Assembly: GCA_016703965.1 (NCBI GenBank)
Contig: JADJBB010000021.1
Coordinates: 124,001-188,000 of the forward strand
Direction of reading: 5' to 3'
Source of the DNA: Acidobacteriota bacterium
GTDB taxonomy: Bacteria > Acidobacteriota > Blastocatellia > Pyrinomonadales > Pyrinomonadaceae
DNA: 64,000 bases
How positions within the stretch are numbered: position 1 is the first letter of the stretch; every line of letters starts with the position of its first letter. The notes beneath the pieces were generated by a model. It was not told the DNA's origin and searched no databases. It saw only the letters and a list, made by a program, of their open reading frames with translations. Positions 34,845 to 44,464 of this stretch are shown one piece after another. Made by a program: the position numbers and the translations under genes.

Positions 34845-35504
34845 TTATTTTTCAGCCAATAGTCTCTTTACGAATACGTGCACAGCCCGCTCGCCGGGAA
34901 CATATTTGTCGACCTTGTAGCCGAGTTCGCGAAGGTCGAGGCCGGTGAAGAGCGGTTCGCCGCGGCCCAGGATTATTGGACGGACGGCGATGTGGAGTTC
35001 GTCGATCAGGCGTGCCTGCATATATTGGCGGAGGGTTGCGGGGCCGCCGCCGATGCGGATGTCTTTGTCGCCCGCTGCGGCCTTAGCCTGTTCGAGAGCC
35101 GAATGAATGCCGTCCGTGACGAAGTGGAACGTTGTGCCGCCTTTCATCACGAGCGGATCACGAGGGTGATTCGTCAGCACAAAGGCAGGAACATGATAAG
35201 GCGGTTCGTCGCCCCACCAACCCTTCCACTCATCGTCGAGCCAAGGGCCGCGGATCGGCCCGAACATATTACGCCCAAGTATCCACGCACCTTTGCCAGC
35301 CATCGACTCTGCCGCAAAGCCGTCATCGATCCCCGTCTCGCCGCCGTCTCCACCGCCGTGCTGGCTGATGAATGTTTTCGTTGGAAAAAACCAATCCATG
35401 ATCTCGGGCCCGGTCGTTCCGAGCGGTGCCTCCAGACTCTGATCCGGCCCGGCCGAAAAACCGTCGAGCGACATTCCAAATGCCTGAACCACTACTTTTG
35501 ACAT
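34845..35504 (-). CDS. Dihydrofolate reductase-like protein (RibD C-terminal family)
   Basis: A 219-residue protein of the RibD_C/DHFR fold. VVVQAFGMSLDGFSAG is the N-terminal strand with the SLDG motif, AWILGRNMFGPIRGPW the ILGR(R/K)T-like motif, and KDIRIGGGPATLRQYMQARL the GGG nucleotide-binding segment. LIDELHIAVRPIILGRGEPL is the standard C-terminal part. It is probably an NADPH-dependent reductase whose substrate is unknown; this branch is not the folate pathway enzyme and not in a riboflavin operon here. Confidence 0.88.
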   Translation of the reverse strand: MSKVVVQAFGMSLDGFSAGPDQSLEAPLGTTGPEIMDWFFPTKTFISQHGGGDGGETGIDDGFAAESMAGKGAWILGRNMFGPIRGPWLDDEWKGWWGDEPPYHVPAFVLTNHPRDPLVMKGGTTFHFVTDGIHSALEQAKAAAGDKDIRIGGGPATLRQYMQARLIDELHIAVRPIILGRGEPLFTGLDLRELGYKVDKYVPGERAVHVFVKRLLAEK

Positions 35505-35612
35505 AATTTAGAATTTTCCTCCGATCTCTATGACCTCGAATTCCGACCAATAATCATCCCTTTGTCTACGGGAAACAAAGCCGTGACCTACTTTGCATCA
35601 CGGCGCCGTATC

Positions 35613-35638
35613 AAAAAAACGCTGTCAGAAACAGCGTT
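35613..35638 (-). terminator. Rho-independent terminator of DUF305/LVIVD unit
   Basis: On the minus strand AACGCTGT and ACAGCGTT form an eight-base stem around TTCTG, followed by five T. It lies about 90 bases after the stop at 35729. Confidence 0.8.
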
Positions 35639-35680
35639 GCGAACAGAAGCGATCTTGTTTGCATTTTTTTTGAGTGTAAG

Positions 35681-35715
35681 TCGTTCAGCCGCTGCGGTTT
35701 ACAGCGGCTGAACGA
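35681..35715. repeat. Perfect 14-base-arm hairpin after LVIVD gene
   Basis: TCGTTCAGCCGCTG and CAGCGGCTGAACGA are perfect complements around a seven-base loop. It lies 14 bases after the LVIVD gene stop. No T-run follows on either strand, so it may stabilise the transcript end upstream of the true terminator. Confidence 0.8.
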
Positions 35716-35728
35716 GTAAAGGGACATA

Positions 35729-37657
35729 CTAGAACGTAGGCTGCTTCAGCACATTAGCCAAGGCTTTGAGGCGGGCTGCGTCCGTTGCATTCTTGGCGGA
35801 CTTGGCAGCTTTCTCCGCCGATGCTGCGGACGATTTTAGGTCTTTCGCATTCTTTGAGCCTTCGGCTTTCTTGATAGCATCTCTCATCGACGCGATCTCG
35901 CCTGCCGATAGGCCTTGCGAACGCTCAAGCTGGTCGAGGTACGCTTTCGCAACGACAAGTTGGTTGCCCCAACGGATCTTCTCCTGCATCTGCACGTTCA
36001 ATGAAGGTACCTGGACCGTTTTTGCCGCATCGATCTCGTTCTGCGTCATAAACTTGGTCGGTGCCAGTTCAAAGATGTCGAGGCCACGTGCGATCTCAGA
36101 CGAGTAGATACGGCCGTTGTACCAATATGCCGACCAGGAACCGGCGAGCACGATCATATTAGGATCGATCGGGCCGCGGTCAAAATATGCGATCTCCATC
36201 GGGTTTGCAGCGTCGGTGAAATCCATCAGCGAAATGCCGCCCTGATACCATGCCTGGATCTTCAGATCGCGGCCCGGAACAGGAACGAGCGAACCGTTAT
36301 GCGCCACGCAATTCTCGCTGTCGGTCTGGGCAGCCGGCAGTTTGTAATAGTTAGCGAACGCAAGTTTGCCGCCGTTCAGGTTAAAGATCGCGTTGGCTCC
36401 CCATTTGTTAGGATCGGTCGCACGGCAGCGAGCACCCATTCCCCCACCCCATTCGTCGGTGTAGACGACCTTTTTGCCGTCGTTCGAGAATGATGCTGAG
36501 TGCCAGTAGGCATAATTGGGGTCGTTTACTGCCTCAATGCGCTTTGGATTTGCTGGATCTTTGATATCAAGTAAAATCCCGTTGCCCGAGCACGCTCCGG
36601 CAGCCAGGCCGATCTCAGGGTAAACTGTGATGTCGTGACACTGATCGGTCTCGACCGGACGGCCCTTATTCTCATGCGATCCGGCATCGGTCAGCGCGTT
36701 GATCTTGCCGGTCGCCTGATCGCCAAAGATCCTCGGACTCGAAACGATCTTCGCATCCTGCGGCGCGGCCAGCGGGACCTTGATAACGTCGATGCGGAAA
36801 AGTGCTGTATTCGGATTCTTATCCGGCGTACCGCCCGAGCACCCTCCTAATTCTTCATCCTGTCGAACAAATGATGTACCGGAAACATAAACGTAAATGT
36901 TCGAGCTGTCCTTAGGATCGGTCACCAGCGTATGCGTGTGCGAACCGCGGCATGTCTGAACAAAACCAACCTGCTTTGGGCTCCTGATGTCTGAAATATC
37001 AAAGATCCTGACACCGCGGAAACGGTCTTTCTGCGCGGCTGGCGGCCCTTGCTGCGGAGCCTGACCGGCTGCCGGCGGTGGTGGCGGAGCAAATCCCTGT
37101 TCACCACAATCGATACGGCCATTCGGCATCTCGACCGACATGAACATCAAATTCTTATAGACAGAAACATCGCCCTGCCCACCCGGACAGAGCATCGACG
37201 TCACGAGCTTTGCTTTTGCCGGATCCGAGATGTCATAGATATTCATCCCGTAGAAGTTCCCCAGGAAAAGGTGATTACCCTGAAAGGCGATGTCGGAATT
37301 AGCGAATGCGAGTCCGGCAAAGCTCATTTTCATCGCCGCGGGGATCTGAGCTCCCGGAGGAACGCCCAACGCGGTCAAGGCCTTATCGACCTTCGGGCTG
37401 TTTGGGTCGACGCCGAGCTGGAAAGCATCGGGCTTTCTGAGCAGCATCAGATGCTTGATTCCCATCGCGGCTTCGCCGGCGTCAAATAGACCGGGTGACA
37501 ATTTTGAACGCGGATCGTCCGGGTTTGAACCGGTCATTCCAGCGGGCAGCGGCGGAGCTTTTTCGAGGCCCTGCGCAAAGACTCCGGCAGCAAGTGCCGA
37601 ACATAAAAATAGCGAAGCAGCTAATAAACGAACTGTAACGGTACGGATCTGATTCAT
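35729..37657 (-). CDS. Secreted LVIVD-repeat (beta-propeller-like) protein
   Basis: A 642-residue exported protein; GAGGAGA precedes the ATG at 37657 and the signal ends at AAGVFAQ. LVIVD-type repeats can be followed: HLFLGNFYGMNIYDISDPAK, FRGVRIFDISDIRSPKQVGF, GILLDIKDPANPKRIEAVND and QGGISLMDFTDAANPMEIAY. These form a seven-bladed-like propeller. A Pro/Ala/Gln-rich loop lies near residue 200, and the last 80 residues are Ala/Lys-rich and helical. Several Cys could form disulphides. It starts 10 bases after the DUF305 gene. The function is unknown. Confidence 0.85.
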   Translation of the reverse strand: MNQIRTVTVRLLAASLFLCSALAAGVFAQGLEKAPPLPAGMTGSNPDDPRSKLSPGLFDAGEAAMGIKHLMLLRKPDAFQLGVDPNSPKVDKALTALGVPPGAQIPAAMKMSFAGLAFANSDIAFQGNHLFLGNFYGMNIYDISDPAKAKLVTSMLCPGGQGDVSVYKNLMFMSVEMPNGRIDCGEQGFAPPPPPAAGQAPQQGPPAAQKDRFRGVRIFDISDIRSPKQVGFVQTCRGSHTHTLVTDPKDSSNIYVYVSGTSFVRQDEELGGCSGGTPDKNPNTALFRIDVIKVPLAAPQDAKIVSSPRIFGDQATGKINALTDAGSHENKGRPVETDQCHDITVYPEIGLAAGACSGNGILLDIKDPANPKRIEAVNDPNYAYWHSASFSNDGKKVVYTDEWGGGMGARCRATDPNKWGANAIFNLNGGKLAFANYYKLPAAQTDSENCVAHNGSLVPVPGRDLKIQAWYQGGISLMDFTDAANPMEIAYFDRGPIDPNMIVLAGSWSAYWYNGRIYSSEIARGLDIFELAPTKFMTQNEIDAAKTVQVPSLNVQMQEKIRWGNQLVVAKAYLDQLERSQGLSAGEIASMRDAIKKAEGSKNAKDLKSSAASAEKAAKSAKNATDAARLKALANVLKQPTF

Positions 37658-37667
37658 CGTTTCTCCT

Positions 37668-38360
37668 CTATGGCTTTTTATCAAGCATGGTCTGCATTAT
37701 CTTGATCTCGGCACGCTGGCCGCTGTCGACATCGGTCGTGAAATTGAAAAGCTCAGCATCCTGACCGGCCCCGGCGGTGTCGTAAAGTTCCTTGACCATC
37801 GTAAGCGCTCCACCGTGATGCTGGATCATTCCGGTCAAAAATAGCATGTCGAACTCGGCTCCTTTCGCCTTTTTCAAGGCGTCCATCTGTCTCGGAGTGA
37901 GCATTCCCGGCATGAGCATGTTGTGTTTGCTGTGGTCCATACCGGGCATGTCCATTTCCATTCCGCCCATTCCCGCCATTTTCATTGACGTCGATTCTCC
38001 GCGAGCTATAAGCCAGCGTTTCATGAAATTCATTTCGTCGGATTGTGAATGGCTGATGCGGGCACCAAGCGTGCGAAGCTCTTTGTTCTGGGTCCGCTCC
38101 TCGATCAAAGCCCCCATTTCTACAGCCTGGGCGTGATGCATGATCATTCCCTGCATGAACTCGACGTCTTTTAGCGAACGCGGCGGTAGGTTTGGTTTTG
38201 TATCGGCAGGTAAAACCTTGGTCGGCTGGCCGGGAGCGCCGGGACGGACAATCACCGGCCGATCGTCGGACTGCTGAGCAAAACCGGGAAGCGAAAATGC
38301 ACAGGCAAGTCCGAAACCGGCGGTTAAACGAAACAACTTAGACGTATTGCGATCGAGCAT
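37668..38360 (-). CDS. DUF305 family protein, Met/His-rich
   Basis: A 230-residue exported protein with signal ending at PGFAQ. It contains two DUF305 ferritin-like halves with the paired His motifs FMQGMIMHHAQAVEMG and FLTGMIQHHGGALTMV. Between them lies a Met-rich stretch (MKMAGMGGMEMDMPGMDHSK) with His, typical of copper or silver binding. DUF305 proteins are often found with copper-resistance genes. It is co-transcribed with the LVIVD protein downstream, so both may act in periplasmic metal handling; that pairing is inference. Confidence 0.9.
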   Translation of the reverse strand: MLDRNTSKLFRLTAGFGLACAFSLPGFAQQSDDRPVIVRPGAPGQPTKVLPADTKPNLPPRSLKDVEFMQGMIMHHAQAVEMGALIEERTQNKELRTLGARISHSQSDEMNFMKRWLIARGESTSMKMAGMGGMEMDMPGMDHSKHNMLMPGMLTPRQMDALKKAKGAEFDMLFLTGMIQHHGGALTMVKELYDTAGAGQDAELFNFTTDVDSGQRAEIKIMQTMLDKKP

Positions 38361-38420
38361 AATTCGAATTGGTACACGACTAGATACGCAGGCAAAAACG
38401 AAAAGTTGCGCCCGATTTTG

Positions 38421-40694
38421 TTAGTACTTCATTAATTCCTGCACCGCTATTTCGACATCTTCGCTCTGCGGAAGGATGAAATCCTCAAGCTGCGGAGCGT
38501 AGCCGACGAACGTGTCGGTCGCACCGACACGGCGGACCGGAGCGTCAAGGTATTCGAAAAGCTCGTCAGAGATCCGCGCGGCGAGTTCTGCACCGTAGCC
38601 GTACGAGATCGGATCCTCGTGAGCGACGATGACGCGGCTCGTTTTCTTAACGGATTCGGCGACGGCTTCCCAATCGTATGGGACGAGCGTCCGCAGGTCG
38701 ATGAGATCGACGGTGATGCCTTGTTGTTCGAGGCGCTTGCAGGCCTGATTCGCACGCTCGACGAGAGCTCCGTAGGTGACGATCGTGACATCACTGCCCT
38801 CGCGCACCTTTTTAGCCTTGCCGAACGGGATCAGAAAATCCTTCGACGGATACTGCGACTTATTATAGACCTGGCGATAGAGATGTTTGTGTTCGAGAAA
38901 CATCACCGGATCGTCGCAGCGGATCGCCGTTCTTAGGAGACCATTGGCATCGAGTGCTGTAGACGGATAAACGATCATGAGTCCCGGCGTGTGCGCAAAA
39001 AGCGTCGTGCCCGATTGCGAGTGATAGACCGCACCACCCTTCAGATAACCGCCAACCGGAACCCGAAGGACCATCGGTGCCTTCGACTCGCCATCCGAAC
39101 GCCAGCGCATCGTCGCCAGTTCGTTACGGATCTGGTGCATCGCGGGGAAAATATAATCAAAAAACTGGATCTCGACAACAGGTTTAAGGTTACGAAGAGC
39201 CATTCCGATCCCGCGGCCGACGATATTTGCCTCGGCAAGCGGCGAATTGAAGACGCGTGCCGAGCCGAATTTGCGTTGCAAATTCGCAGTAACCTTGAAC
39301 ACTCCGCCTTTGCCTTTGACCTGATCGAGATATTCTTCGCGTGAACAATCAGCGACATCCTCGCCAAAGACCACTATACGTTCGTCACGAGCCATTTCCT
39401 CGTGCATGCAGCGGTTGATGAGATCGACCATCGTACCGGCATTTCCCGAGAGTTCTGCCCCGTCCTCGGTATCAAATATTCGACGGTCAGTAGGATCGAC
39501 GTCAGGTGAGAATACATTTCGCAATGCAGTCTCTGGCGCAGGTTGCGGCGTATCGACCGCAATGTCCGAAGCCTTTGTAACCTCAGCGTCGACCTCTTTT
39601 CTTAGCGCTTCCAACTGCTCTGAAGATACAACGCCATCGGTCATCAGAAACTCGGCAAATTTCTGGATCGGATCAGTTGCCGCGTCAGCCTCGAGTTCCT
39701 CGGGGATGCGATATAGTTTTTCGTCGTCGGAAAGTGAATGTGAATAAGGACGAACGACCTTGGCATGAACGAACGCCGGGCCTTTCCGCTCGCGGCAATA
39801 TTCGACCGCTTTCTTAAAAGTAGCGTAACTCTCGAGCACGTCCGTGCCGTCACATTTTTGTATGTAAAGGTTTGGAAAGCCAGATACGAGTTTCGAAATA
39901 TCGCCGCCGGCAACTCCTACCTCAACCGGGGTGGAGATCGCATAACCGTTATCCTCGACTAGAAAAATGACCGGCAGTTTCAGATTACAAGCCGTATTGA
40001 GCGATTCCCACCATTCGCCCTCACTGGTCGTGCCGTCACCGACAGACATATAGACGACCTGGTCGGACTGATAACCAGTGATCTGCTCTTTCAGCCCTTC
40101 GACAAGGCCCGCTCGATATCCGGCTTCAGCAGCACCGACCGCGTGCAGGGCTTGCGACCCGGTACACGACGACTGCGAAGGGACATTCAGCCGCGTGCAG
40201 CCCCAGTGAGAAGGCATCTGACGGCCGTGCGAATTCGGATCCGGCTCAGCTCCGACCGACGACCACAGCATCTCCTGTGCTGTCATTCCAAGGCCGAGCA
40301 TCAAAGCTCGATCGCGATAGTAAGGGAAGAACCAATCGTAGCCCGGCTTCATGCATAGGGCCGCCGCCGCGAGAATTCCCTCATGTCCGGCACCTGAGAT
40401 CTGGAAAAATATCTTATTCTGGCCCTTGAGCTGGATCTCTTTGTCGTCTATACGCCTCGACATGTACATCGTGCGATAAAGCCGGACGAGCGTTTCGGCA
40501 TCGAGGCCATGATGATTTGCGTTCTTGGTTGCAGCGGTCTTGGCAGGCTTTGCAGTCACCGCTTTGGCAGTTTTCTGCACTTTCTTATTCTCGACAAATC
40601 CGTCAGCCTCAGTCGTCTTTGCCTTCTCCGCCACGACCGCCTTGCCATTCCGCGCCGCTGCTTTCGTATCCACTTTCTTAGTTCCAGTCGCCAT
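38421..40694 (-). CDS. 2-oxo acid dehydrogenase E1, fused alpha and beta subunits
   Basis: A 757-residue thiamine diphosphate enzyme that decarboxylates a 2-oxo acid and passes the acyl group to an E2 lipoyl protein. After a Lys/Ala-rich tail of about 60 residues, the alpha part shows [20 protein letters not shown] and the ThDP motif [20 protein letters not shown] ending in VEDNGYAIS. The beta part starts near residue 430: [40 protein letters not shown] and [20 protein letters not shown]. The type (branched-chain, pyruvate or acetoin) is open; no E2 or E3 is in the window. The fusion and the basic tail are the odd points. Confidence 0.93.
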   Translation of the reverse strand: MATGTKKVDTKAAARNGKAVVAEKAKTTEADGFVENKKVQKTAKAVTAKPAKTAATKNANHHGLDAETLVRLYRTMYMSRRIDDKEIQLKGQNKIFFQISGAGHEGILAAAALCMKPGYDWFFPYYRDRALMLGLGMTAQEMLWSSVGAEPDPNSHGRQMPSHWGCTRLNVPSQSSCTGSQALHAVGAAEAGYRAGLVEGLKEQITGYQSDQVVYMSVGDGTTSEGEWWESLNTACNLKLPVIFLVEDNGYAISTPVEVGVAGGDISKLVSGFPNLYIQKCDGTDVLESYATFKKAVEYCRERKGPAFVHAKVVRPYSHSLSDDEKLYRIPEELEADAATDPIQKFAEFLMTDGVVSSEQLEALRKEVDAEVTKASDIAVDTPQPAPETALRNVFSPDVDPTDRRIFDTEDGAELSGNAGTMVDLINRCMHEEMARDERIVVFGEDVADCSREEYLDQVKGKGGVFKVTANLQRKFGSARVFNSPLAEANIVGRGIGMALRNLKPVVEIQFFDYIFPAMHQIRNELATMRWRSDGESKAPMVLRVPVGGYLKGGAVYHSQSGTTLFAHTPGLMIVYPSTALDANGLLRTAIRCDDPVMFLEHKHLYRQVYNKSQYPSKDFLIPFGKAKKVREGSDVTIVTYGALVERANQACKRLEQQGITVDLIDLRTLVPYDWEAVAESVKKTSRVIVAHEDPISYGYGAELAARISDELFEYLDAPVRRVGATDTFVGYAPQLEDFILPQSEDVEIAVQELMKY

Positions 40695-40782
40695 TCTATA
40701 AGTCCTTTTTATAACAATTATTAATAGACGGGTAACTAACTACGATAGCAAATCGCGGGATTTGGGGCAATTTGGACAGATG

Positions 40783-40810
40783 CGGTCAGCCTCTTAATAC
40801 AGGCTGACCG
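40783..40810 (-). repeat. Hairpin after M1 peptidase gene
   Basis: CGGTCAGCCT and AGGCTGACCG are perfect complements around eight bases, 14 bases after the M1 stop on the minus strand. No T-run follows, so it is a weak terminator candidate. Confidence 0.7.
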
Positions 40811-40823
40811 TTATAAGACGAAC

Positions 40824-42512
40824 CTAATTCTTAGGAGGTGCAACAGGATTTTCGGCCTTCAAAACCCACCCTTTTGGGTCGATAACTGGGATTGAACCAG
40901 TATATGAAACCGTCGCTTTTCCGTCCTTCATCTCGACTCGTTGGATCTTGCCATCGATCTCGATGTCGATCGGCATCGGGAAAGGGATGTTGTTTGGAGT
41001 TTCCCAACTTAGTCGAAGCGTGCCCGATGAGCCGGCACCAGTTCCGGAAACGCTGAGTCTTGGGAGCTTCGGCTGTCTCAAATACATCTCAAACAACCAA
41101 CCCAGCTTCATCCCCGAATCCTGTTCGGCGATGGTCAGGAAATCGTCGGTGTTGACGAGGCGTGTTTGGCGGCCGTCGGTGTAGGTTTCCATTTCCTTGG
41201 TCGGGTAGGCCATGTGGCGGAGGGCTTTGAAGAAGGCTTCGTCGCCGATGAGGTAGCGGAGCGTATGTAGGAAATAAGCTCCTTTGCCGTAGATGTCGCC
41301 GTCGGAATTGAGGTAATCAGGCTCGGACATATAGACCTGATAGGCGATCTTGGCTTCGCGCGGAGCGACGGGCTGTTTGTTTTTGAAGCCTTTCGCACGG
41401 TTTTTCATGGCGGCGAAATAGGCATCCTTACCCTGAGTTTCCTCTACCCAGAGCGTGTCCATAAAGGACTGAAACCCTTCGTGGATCCAGAAATCACGCC
41501 AATCGCTGGCGGTCACGAGATTTGCCCACCATTCGTGGCCGAATTCGTGAAGTAGCAGCCAGTCTGCGCCGGTTTTGTCGTATTTGAAGCCGTTACCATA
41601 GGCGATCGCGGTCGAGTGTTCCATACCGAGATGCGGCGTTTCGACGATTCCGATCTTTTGCGAACGGAAAGGGTACGGCCCGAGAAATTTCTCGAAAAAT
41701 GCGACGTATTTCTTCTGTTCAGCGATCAGGCTCGGGCCTTTTTCGAAATCTTCGGGAAGGATGTAGAACTTGATCGGCATGATCTCACCCGTAACGCTTT
41801 TAACTGTATCCTCGATCAGTTTGTATGGAGCGGCGTTGAAAACGAGCGAGTAATTCGAGATCGGATTCGTCATTCGCCAGTCAAAGGTGGATGTGCCGTT
41901 GCTGTTTTTACGAACAGCGACATATCGGCCCGGGCCGACCGCGATCAGCGGGTCGGGAACCGTGATGTGCATCGACGAAGTCGCAGGTTTGTCCGACGGA
42001 TGATCCTTACACGGGAAAAGCAGATCGGCGCCGTCGTTTTGCAGGGCGACCGAGATCCAATCGGCACCATTTGGCGTTTTCTTCCACATAAAGCCGCCGA
42101 CCCACGGAGGATTTGGAGCGATACGCGGTTTACCTGAATAAGTGATCGACGTTTTCAACGTCTCCCCGACCTGTTTGGTCATCGGGAACCAGATCCAGAT
42201 CTTCCCTTCCTTGCGTTGAAAGTGTACGTCCTTACCGCCTTCCGTTGCCTTCTCGATCGTGAAAGGCGTGTCGAGATCGAGAACGATGACGTTCGTCGGT
42301 ATCACTATCCGGGCCGTCATAACGGTCGTTCCTTTTATCGACTGGTCGGCAGGATCGGCGGCGACCGTGATGTCGTAATCGAGTACGTCATAGACCGATT
42401 GCTCAAAGGTTAACGGACCGCCGGTCTCGGTTGGTTTCACCCCGAGCTGACGCTGAGCGAACATGGGTAGGGCGAAAAGAACGATAGTTAGGAAAATTGA
42501 GATCTTTTTCAT
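40824..42512 (-). CDS. M1-family zinc aminopeptidase
   Basis: A 562-residue exported peptidase with signal MKKISIFLTIVLFALPMFAQ. The substrate-binding motif is GMEHSTAIAYG (GxMEN-like, with His for Asn) and the zinc site is LLHEFGHEWWANLVT, with the third ligand Glu about 19 residues on in WIHEGFQSFM. An N-terminal beta domain precedes it. It ends shortly after the catalytic domain and lacks the helical C-terminal domain of PepN-type enzymes. It should remove N-terminal residues from peptides in the periplasm. Confidence 0.93.
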   Translation of the reverse strand: MKKISIFLTIVLFALPMFAQRQLGVKPTETGGPLTFEQSVYDVLDYDITVAADPADQSIKGTTVMTARIVIPTNVIVLDLDTPFTIEKATEGGKDVHFQRKEGKIWIWFPMTKQVGETLKTSITYSGKPRIAPNPPWVGGFMWKKTPNGADWISVALQNDGADLLFPCKDHPSDKPATSSMHITVPDPLIAVGPGRYVAVRKNSNGTSTFDWRMTNPISNYSLVFNAAPYKLIEDTVKSVTGEIMPIKFYILPEDFEKGPSLIAEQKKYVAFFEKFLGPYPFRSQKIGIVETPHLGMEHSTAIAYGNGFKYDKTGADWLLLHEFGHEWWANLVTASDWRDFWIHEGFQSFMDTLWVEETQGKDAYFAAMKNRAKGFKNKQPVAPREAKIAYQVYMSEPDYLNSDGDIYGKGAYFLHTLRYLIGDEAFFKALRHMAYPTKEMETYTDGRQTRLVNTDDFLTIAEQDSGMKLGWLFEMYLRQPKLPRLSVSGTGAGSSGTLRLSWETPNNIPFPMPIDIEIDGKIQRVEMKDGKATVSYTGSIPVIDPKGWVLKAENPVAPPKN

Positions 42513-42583
42513 GGTGTGTGTTTAGTTATTCTCCGATGTTTTCACTTTACACGTGAACCGCTTTTACGGAAAATGTAGCGGTA

Positions 42584-43270
42584 ATGTTTGGACGCCTTTT
42601 ATTTACGTTAATGTTCGCTGTTTTGTTTTTTGTCCCGGCCGCAAAGGCTCAGGTCGTGGCTCTTCCGTCGCCGACTCCAGCAAAACCAGAACCACCCAAA
42701 ACAAATGCCCGGCCCGAAGCAACGCCTGCCGTAGAGCCCTTCGACAAGGCCGACGTTAAGGCCATGGCGTCAAAATGCGTTAAGCTAGAGACGGAATCAG
42801 GCGACATCCAGGCCGAGATGTATCCCGAAAGCGCACCGGAATCTGTTCGTAATTTTCTAAATCTAGTCGCGATCGGAGCTTTGGACACGACGACTTTCAG
42901 CCGCGTGGTACCGAATTTTGTCATTCAGGGCGGCAATATCTGGACGCGAACCGGCGGCGTCACCCGCGATCTCGGCGCACGCGCACGCAAAACCATTCCC
43001 GACGAACCAAACAAGATCCTGCACGAACGCGGCATTCTCTCAATGGCCCGCAGTGAAGAGCCAAATACCGCGACTAGCAATTTCTTTATTTTGGTTAGCA
43101 ACGGCTCGCATCTTGACGGCAAATTTGCCGCCTTCGGCCGTGTAACGACCGGAATGGAGGTGGTCGATGCGATCAACAAAGCTCCTGTGACCGAGGAAAA
43201 GCCGGAAAAACCAGTTAGGATCAAGAAAGCATCGATCCAACCCTGCGCACCTGTACCAACCGCTCAATAA
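42584..43270 (+). CDS. Secreted cyclophilin-type peptidyl-prolyl isomerase
   Basis: A 228-residue exported isomerase with signal ending at AAKAQ and a Pro/Ala-rich linker (residues 25-50). The domain runs KLETESGDIQAEMYPESAPE, SVRNFLNLVAIGALDTTTFS, VVPNFVIQGGNIWTRTGG and GILSMARSEEPNTATSNFFI. The catalytic Arg equivalent is in FSRVV and the FVIQGG motif is intact. It assists folding in the periplasm. Transcribed divergently from the M1 peptidase gene. Confidence 0.93.
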   Translation: MFGRLLFTLMFAVLFFVPAAKAQVVALPSPTPAKPEPPKTNARPEATPAVEPFDKADVKAMASKCVKLETESGDIQAEMYPESAPESVRNFLNLVAIGALDTTTFSRVVPNFVIQGGNIWTRTGGVTRDLGARARKTIPDEPNKILHERGILSMARSEEPNTATSNFFILVSNGSHLDGKFAAFGRVTTGMEVVDAINKAPVTEEKPEKPVRIKKASIQPCAPVPTAQ

Positions 43271-43271
43271 A

Positions 43272-43538
43272 ATGCAGCTAACCGCCAGCAAGCGCGCCGA
43301 TGGCGACTATTATCAATCCGAGGAATACGTCGCACTACTCGACGAAGCGGGAAAACAGATCCGCCTTCAAAAATTCCTCGTCCGCTACGGGCCGAATGAC
43401 GATTATTCGACTCTGATAGACGAAGCGACACCGTTCGCAGAGTTTCTTAAGGATGCTGACAAAATGCAGTTGGTTTTGGACTGGTTCGGTGAGTCCAGAG
43501 CCGCAGACTTACTAGAAAAGATCCGTTCGCTGGCTTAA
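43272..43538 (+). CDS. Hypothetical protein, 88 aa
   Basis: An 88-residue cytoplasmic protein whose ATG lies one base after the cyclophilin stop, so it is probably co-transcribed. It is acidic and rich in aromatic residues (RADGDYYQSEEYVALLDEAG, FLVRYGPNDDYSTLIDEATP). No family is recognised. Its 3' end overlaps the convergent TPR gene by four bases. Confidence 0.65.
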   Translation: MQLTASKRADGDYYQSEEYVALLDEAGKQIRLQKFLVRYGPNDDYSTLIDEATPFAEFLKDADKMQLVLDWFGESRAADLLEKIRSLA

Positions 43539-43864
43539 TCCGCAAAATCCAGATCCAACGTCATCCGATACTCATTGGCCATCGACGGATGGCCGTGTGA
43601 CATCGCCACGTCGATGCCTTTTTTGTAGGTTTCGATCGCTTTTTCGCGCTTGCCTGAGCGATTATAGGCATTTGCGAGGACACCGTAGGCATTGCCTTCG
43701 TCATCGTATTTGGCGAGATAGGTTTCGAGCAGATCGATCACTTTCGCGTGCTGCTCAAGCTTTTCGTATTCCTTAGCGAGGCCGAACATCACCATTGTGT
43801 TCTCAGGATCGGCGGCCAACATTTGTTCAAAGACTTCGATGCGGTTTTGCATGAGGTCTAGCAT
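43535..43864 (-). CDS. Small TPR protein
   Basis: A 109-residue protein made of tetratricopeptide units: NRIEVFEQMLAADPENTMVM, FGLAKEYEKLEQHAKVIDLL and GVLANAYNRSGKREKAIETY. It has no signal or membrane helix, so it is probably a cytoplasmic interaction module. The partner is unknown. Confidence 0.8.
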   Translation of the reverse strand: MLDLMQNRIEVFEQMLAADPENTMVMFGLAKEYEKLEQHAKVIDLLETYLAKYDDEGNAYGVLANAYNRSGKREKAIETYKKGIDVAMSHGHPSMANEYRMTLDLDFAD

Positions 43865-43878
43865 AACGGAAATTTTGG

Positions 43879-43907
43879 CCGCAGATAAACGCGGATGACG
43901 CAGATAG
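43879..43907. repeat. Fragment of a CGCAGAT-type dispersed repeat
   Basis: CCGCAGATAAACGCGGATGA followed by CGCAGATAG resembles a second class of dispersed intergenic repeat that I know from Acidobacteriota and other genomes. Only one arm is seen. It lies just upstream of the TPR gene. Confidence 0.5.
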
Positions 43908-43962
43908 AAGACAGGAGGATGTATTTATCCCGTGTTCCGACAGTTCATTTGCGGCCAAAGAT

Positions 43963-44448
43963 CTATTTCTTGACATCTGTCAGCACGCACGGATCGAGCG
44001 TTACTTTATCCTTGCTAGCTTCTTTGATGACACCCTTTATTGTTGCCTGTACGGGGTTGTCCTTGGCACGCTTGGCGACCACATCTTTTACGGACATGTA
44101 GTCACTGAATGAGCCTTCGCACTCGACAAAGAAATACCAGCTGTAGCCGAGGTGCAGCGTCGACGGTTCGATCTCTTTTAGGTCAAGCTCAGTAACCGTC
44201 ACCGAACGGCCAATGAAAGCTTTTGGGTCCGGCGACTCTTTGATCTCCGTGTAGAACCCAAACGCATCCTTGTTAATAGCAGGTTTTTCGCCTTCCGACG
44301 AAGCACTCTTAGTATCTGAATTTGTGTTCGTATTTGCACTGGATGAGGTATTCGAGTTCGATCTGCTTGAGTTCGAAGTGTTGTTTGTAACCCCGCCGCA
44401 CGCACACATCGCCATGGCGGCAAAAGTGATTATTAACTTTGTTTTCAT
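43963..44448 (-). CDS. Lipoprotein with OB-fold-like domain
   Basis: A 161-residue lipoprotein (lipobox near AMAMCAC) with a long Asn/Ser/Thr linker from residue 20 to 55. The C-terminal 100 residues, SPDPKAFIGRSVTVTELDLK and KDNPVQATIKGVIKEASKDK followed by VTLDPC, look like the tRNA_anti-like OB fold seen in small lipoproteins. It is the last gene of a four-gene minus-strand envelope unit. The function is unknown. Confidence 0.75.
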   Translation of the reverse strand: MKTKLIITFAAMAMCACGGVTNNTSNSSRSNSNTSSSANTNTNSDTKSASSEGEKPAINKDAFGFYTEIKESPDPKAFIGRSVTVTELDLKEIEPSTLHLGYSWYFFVECEGSFSDYMSVKDVVAKRAKDNPVQATIKGVIKEASKDKVTLDPCVLTDVKK

Positions 44449-44464
44449 ATTTTCTCCGATCGAA

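Noticed and set aside
34878..35501. 207-codon plus-strand frame
   Set aside because: It is antisense to the DHFR-like gene, whose motifs are clear; no ribosome site or family signal.
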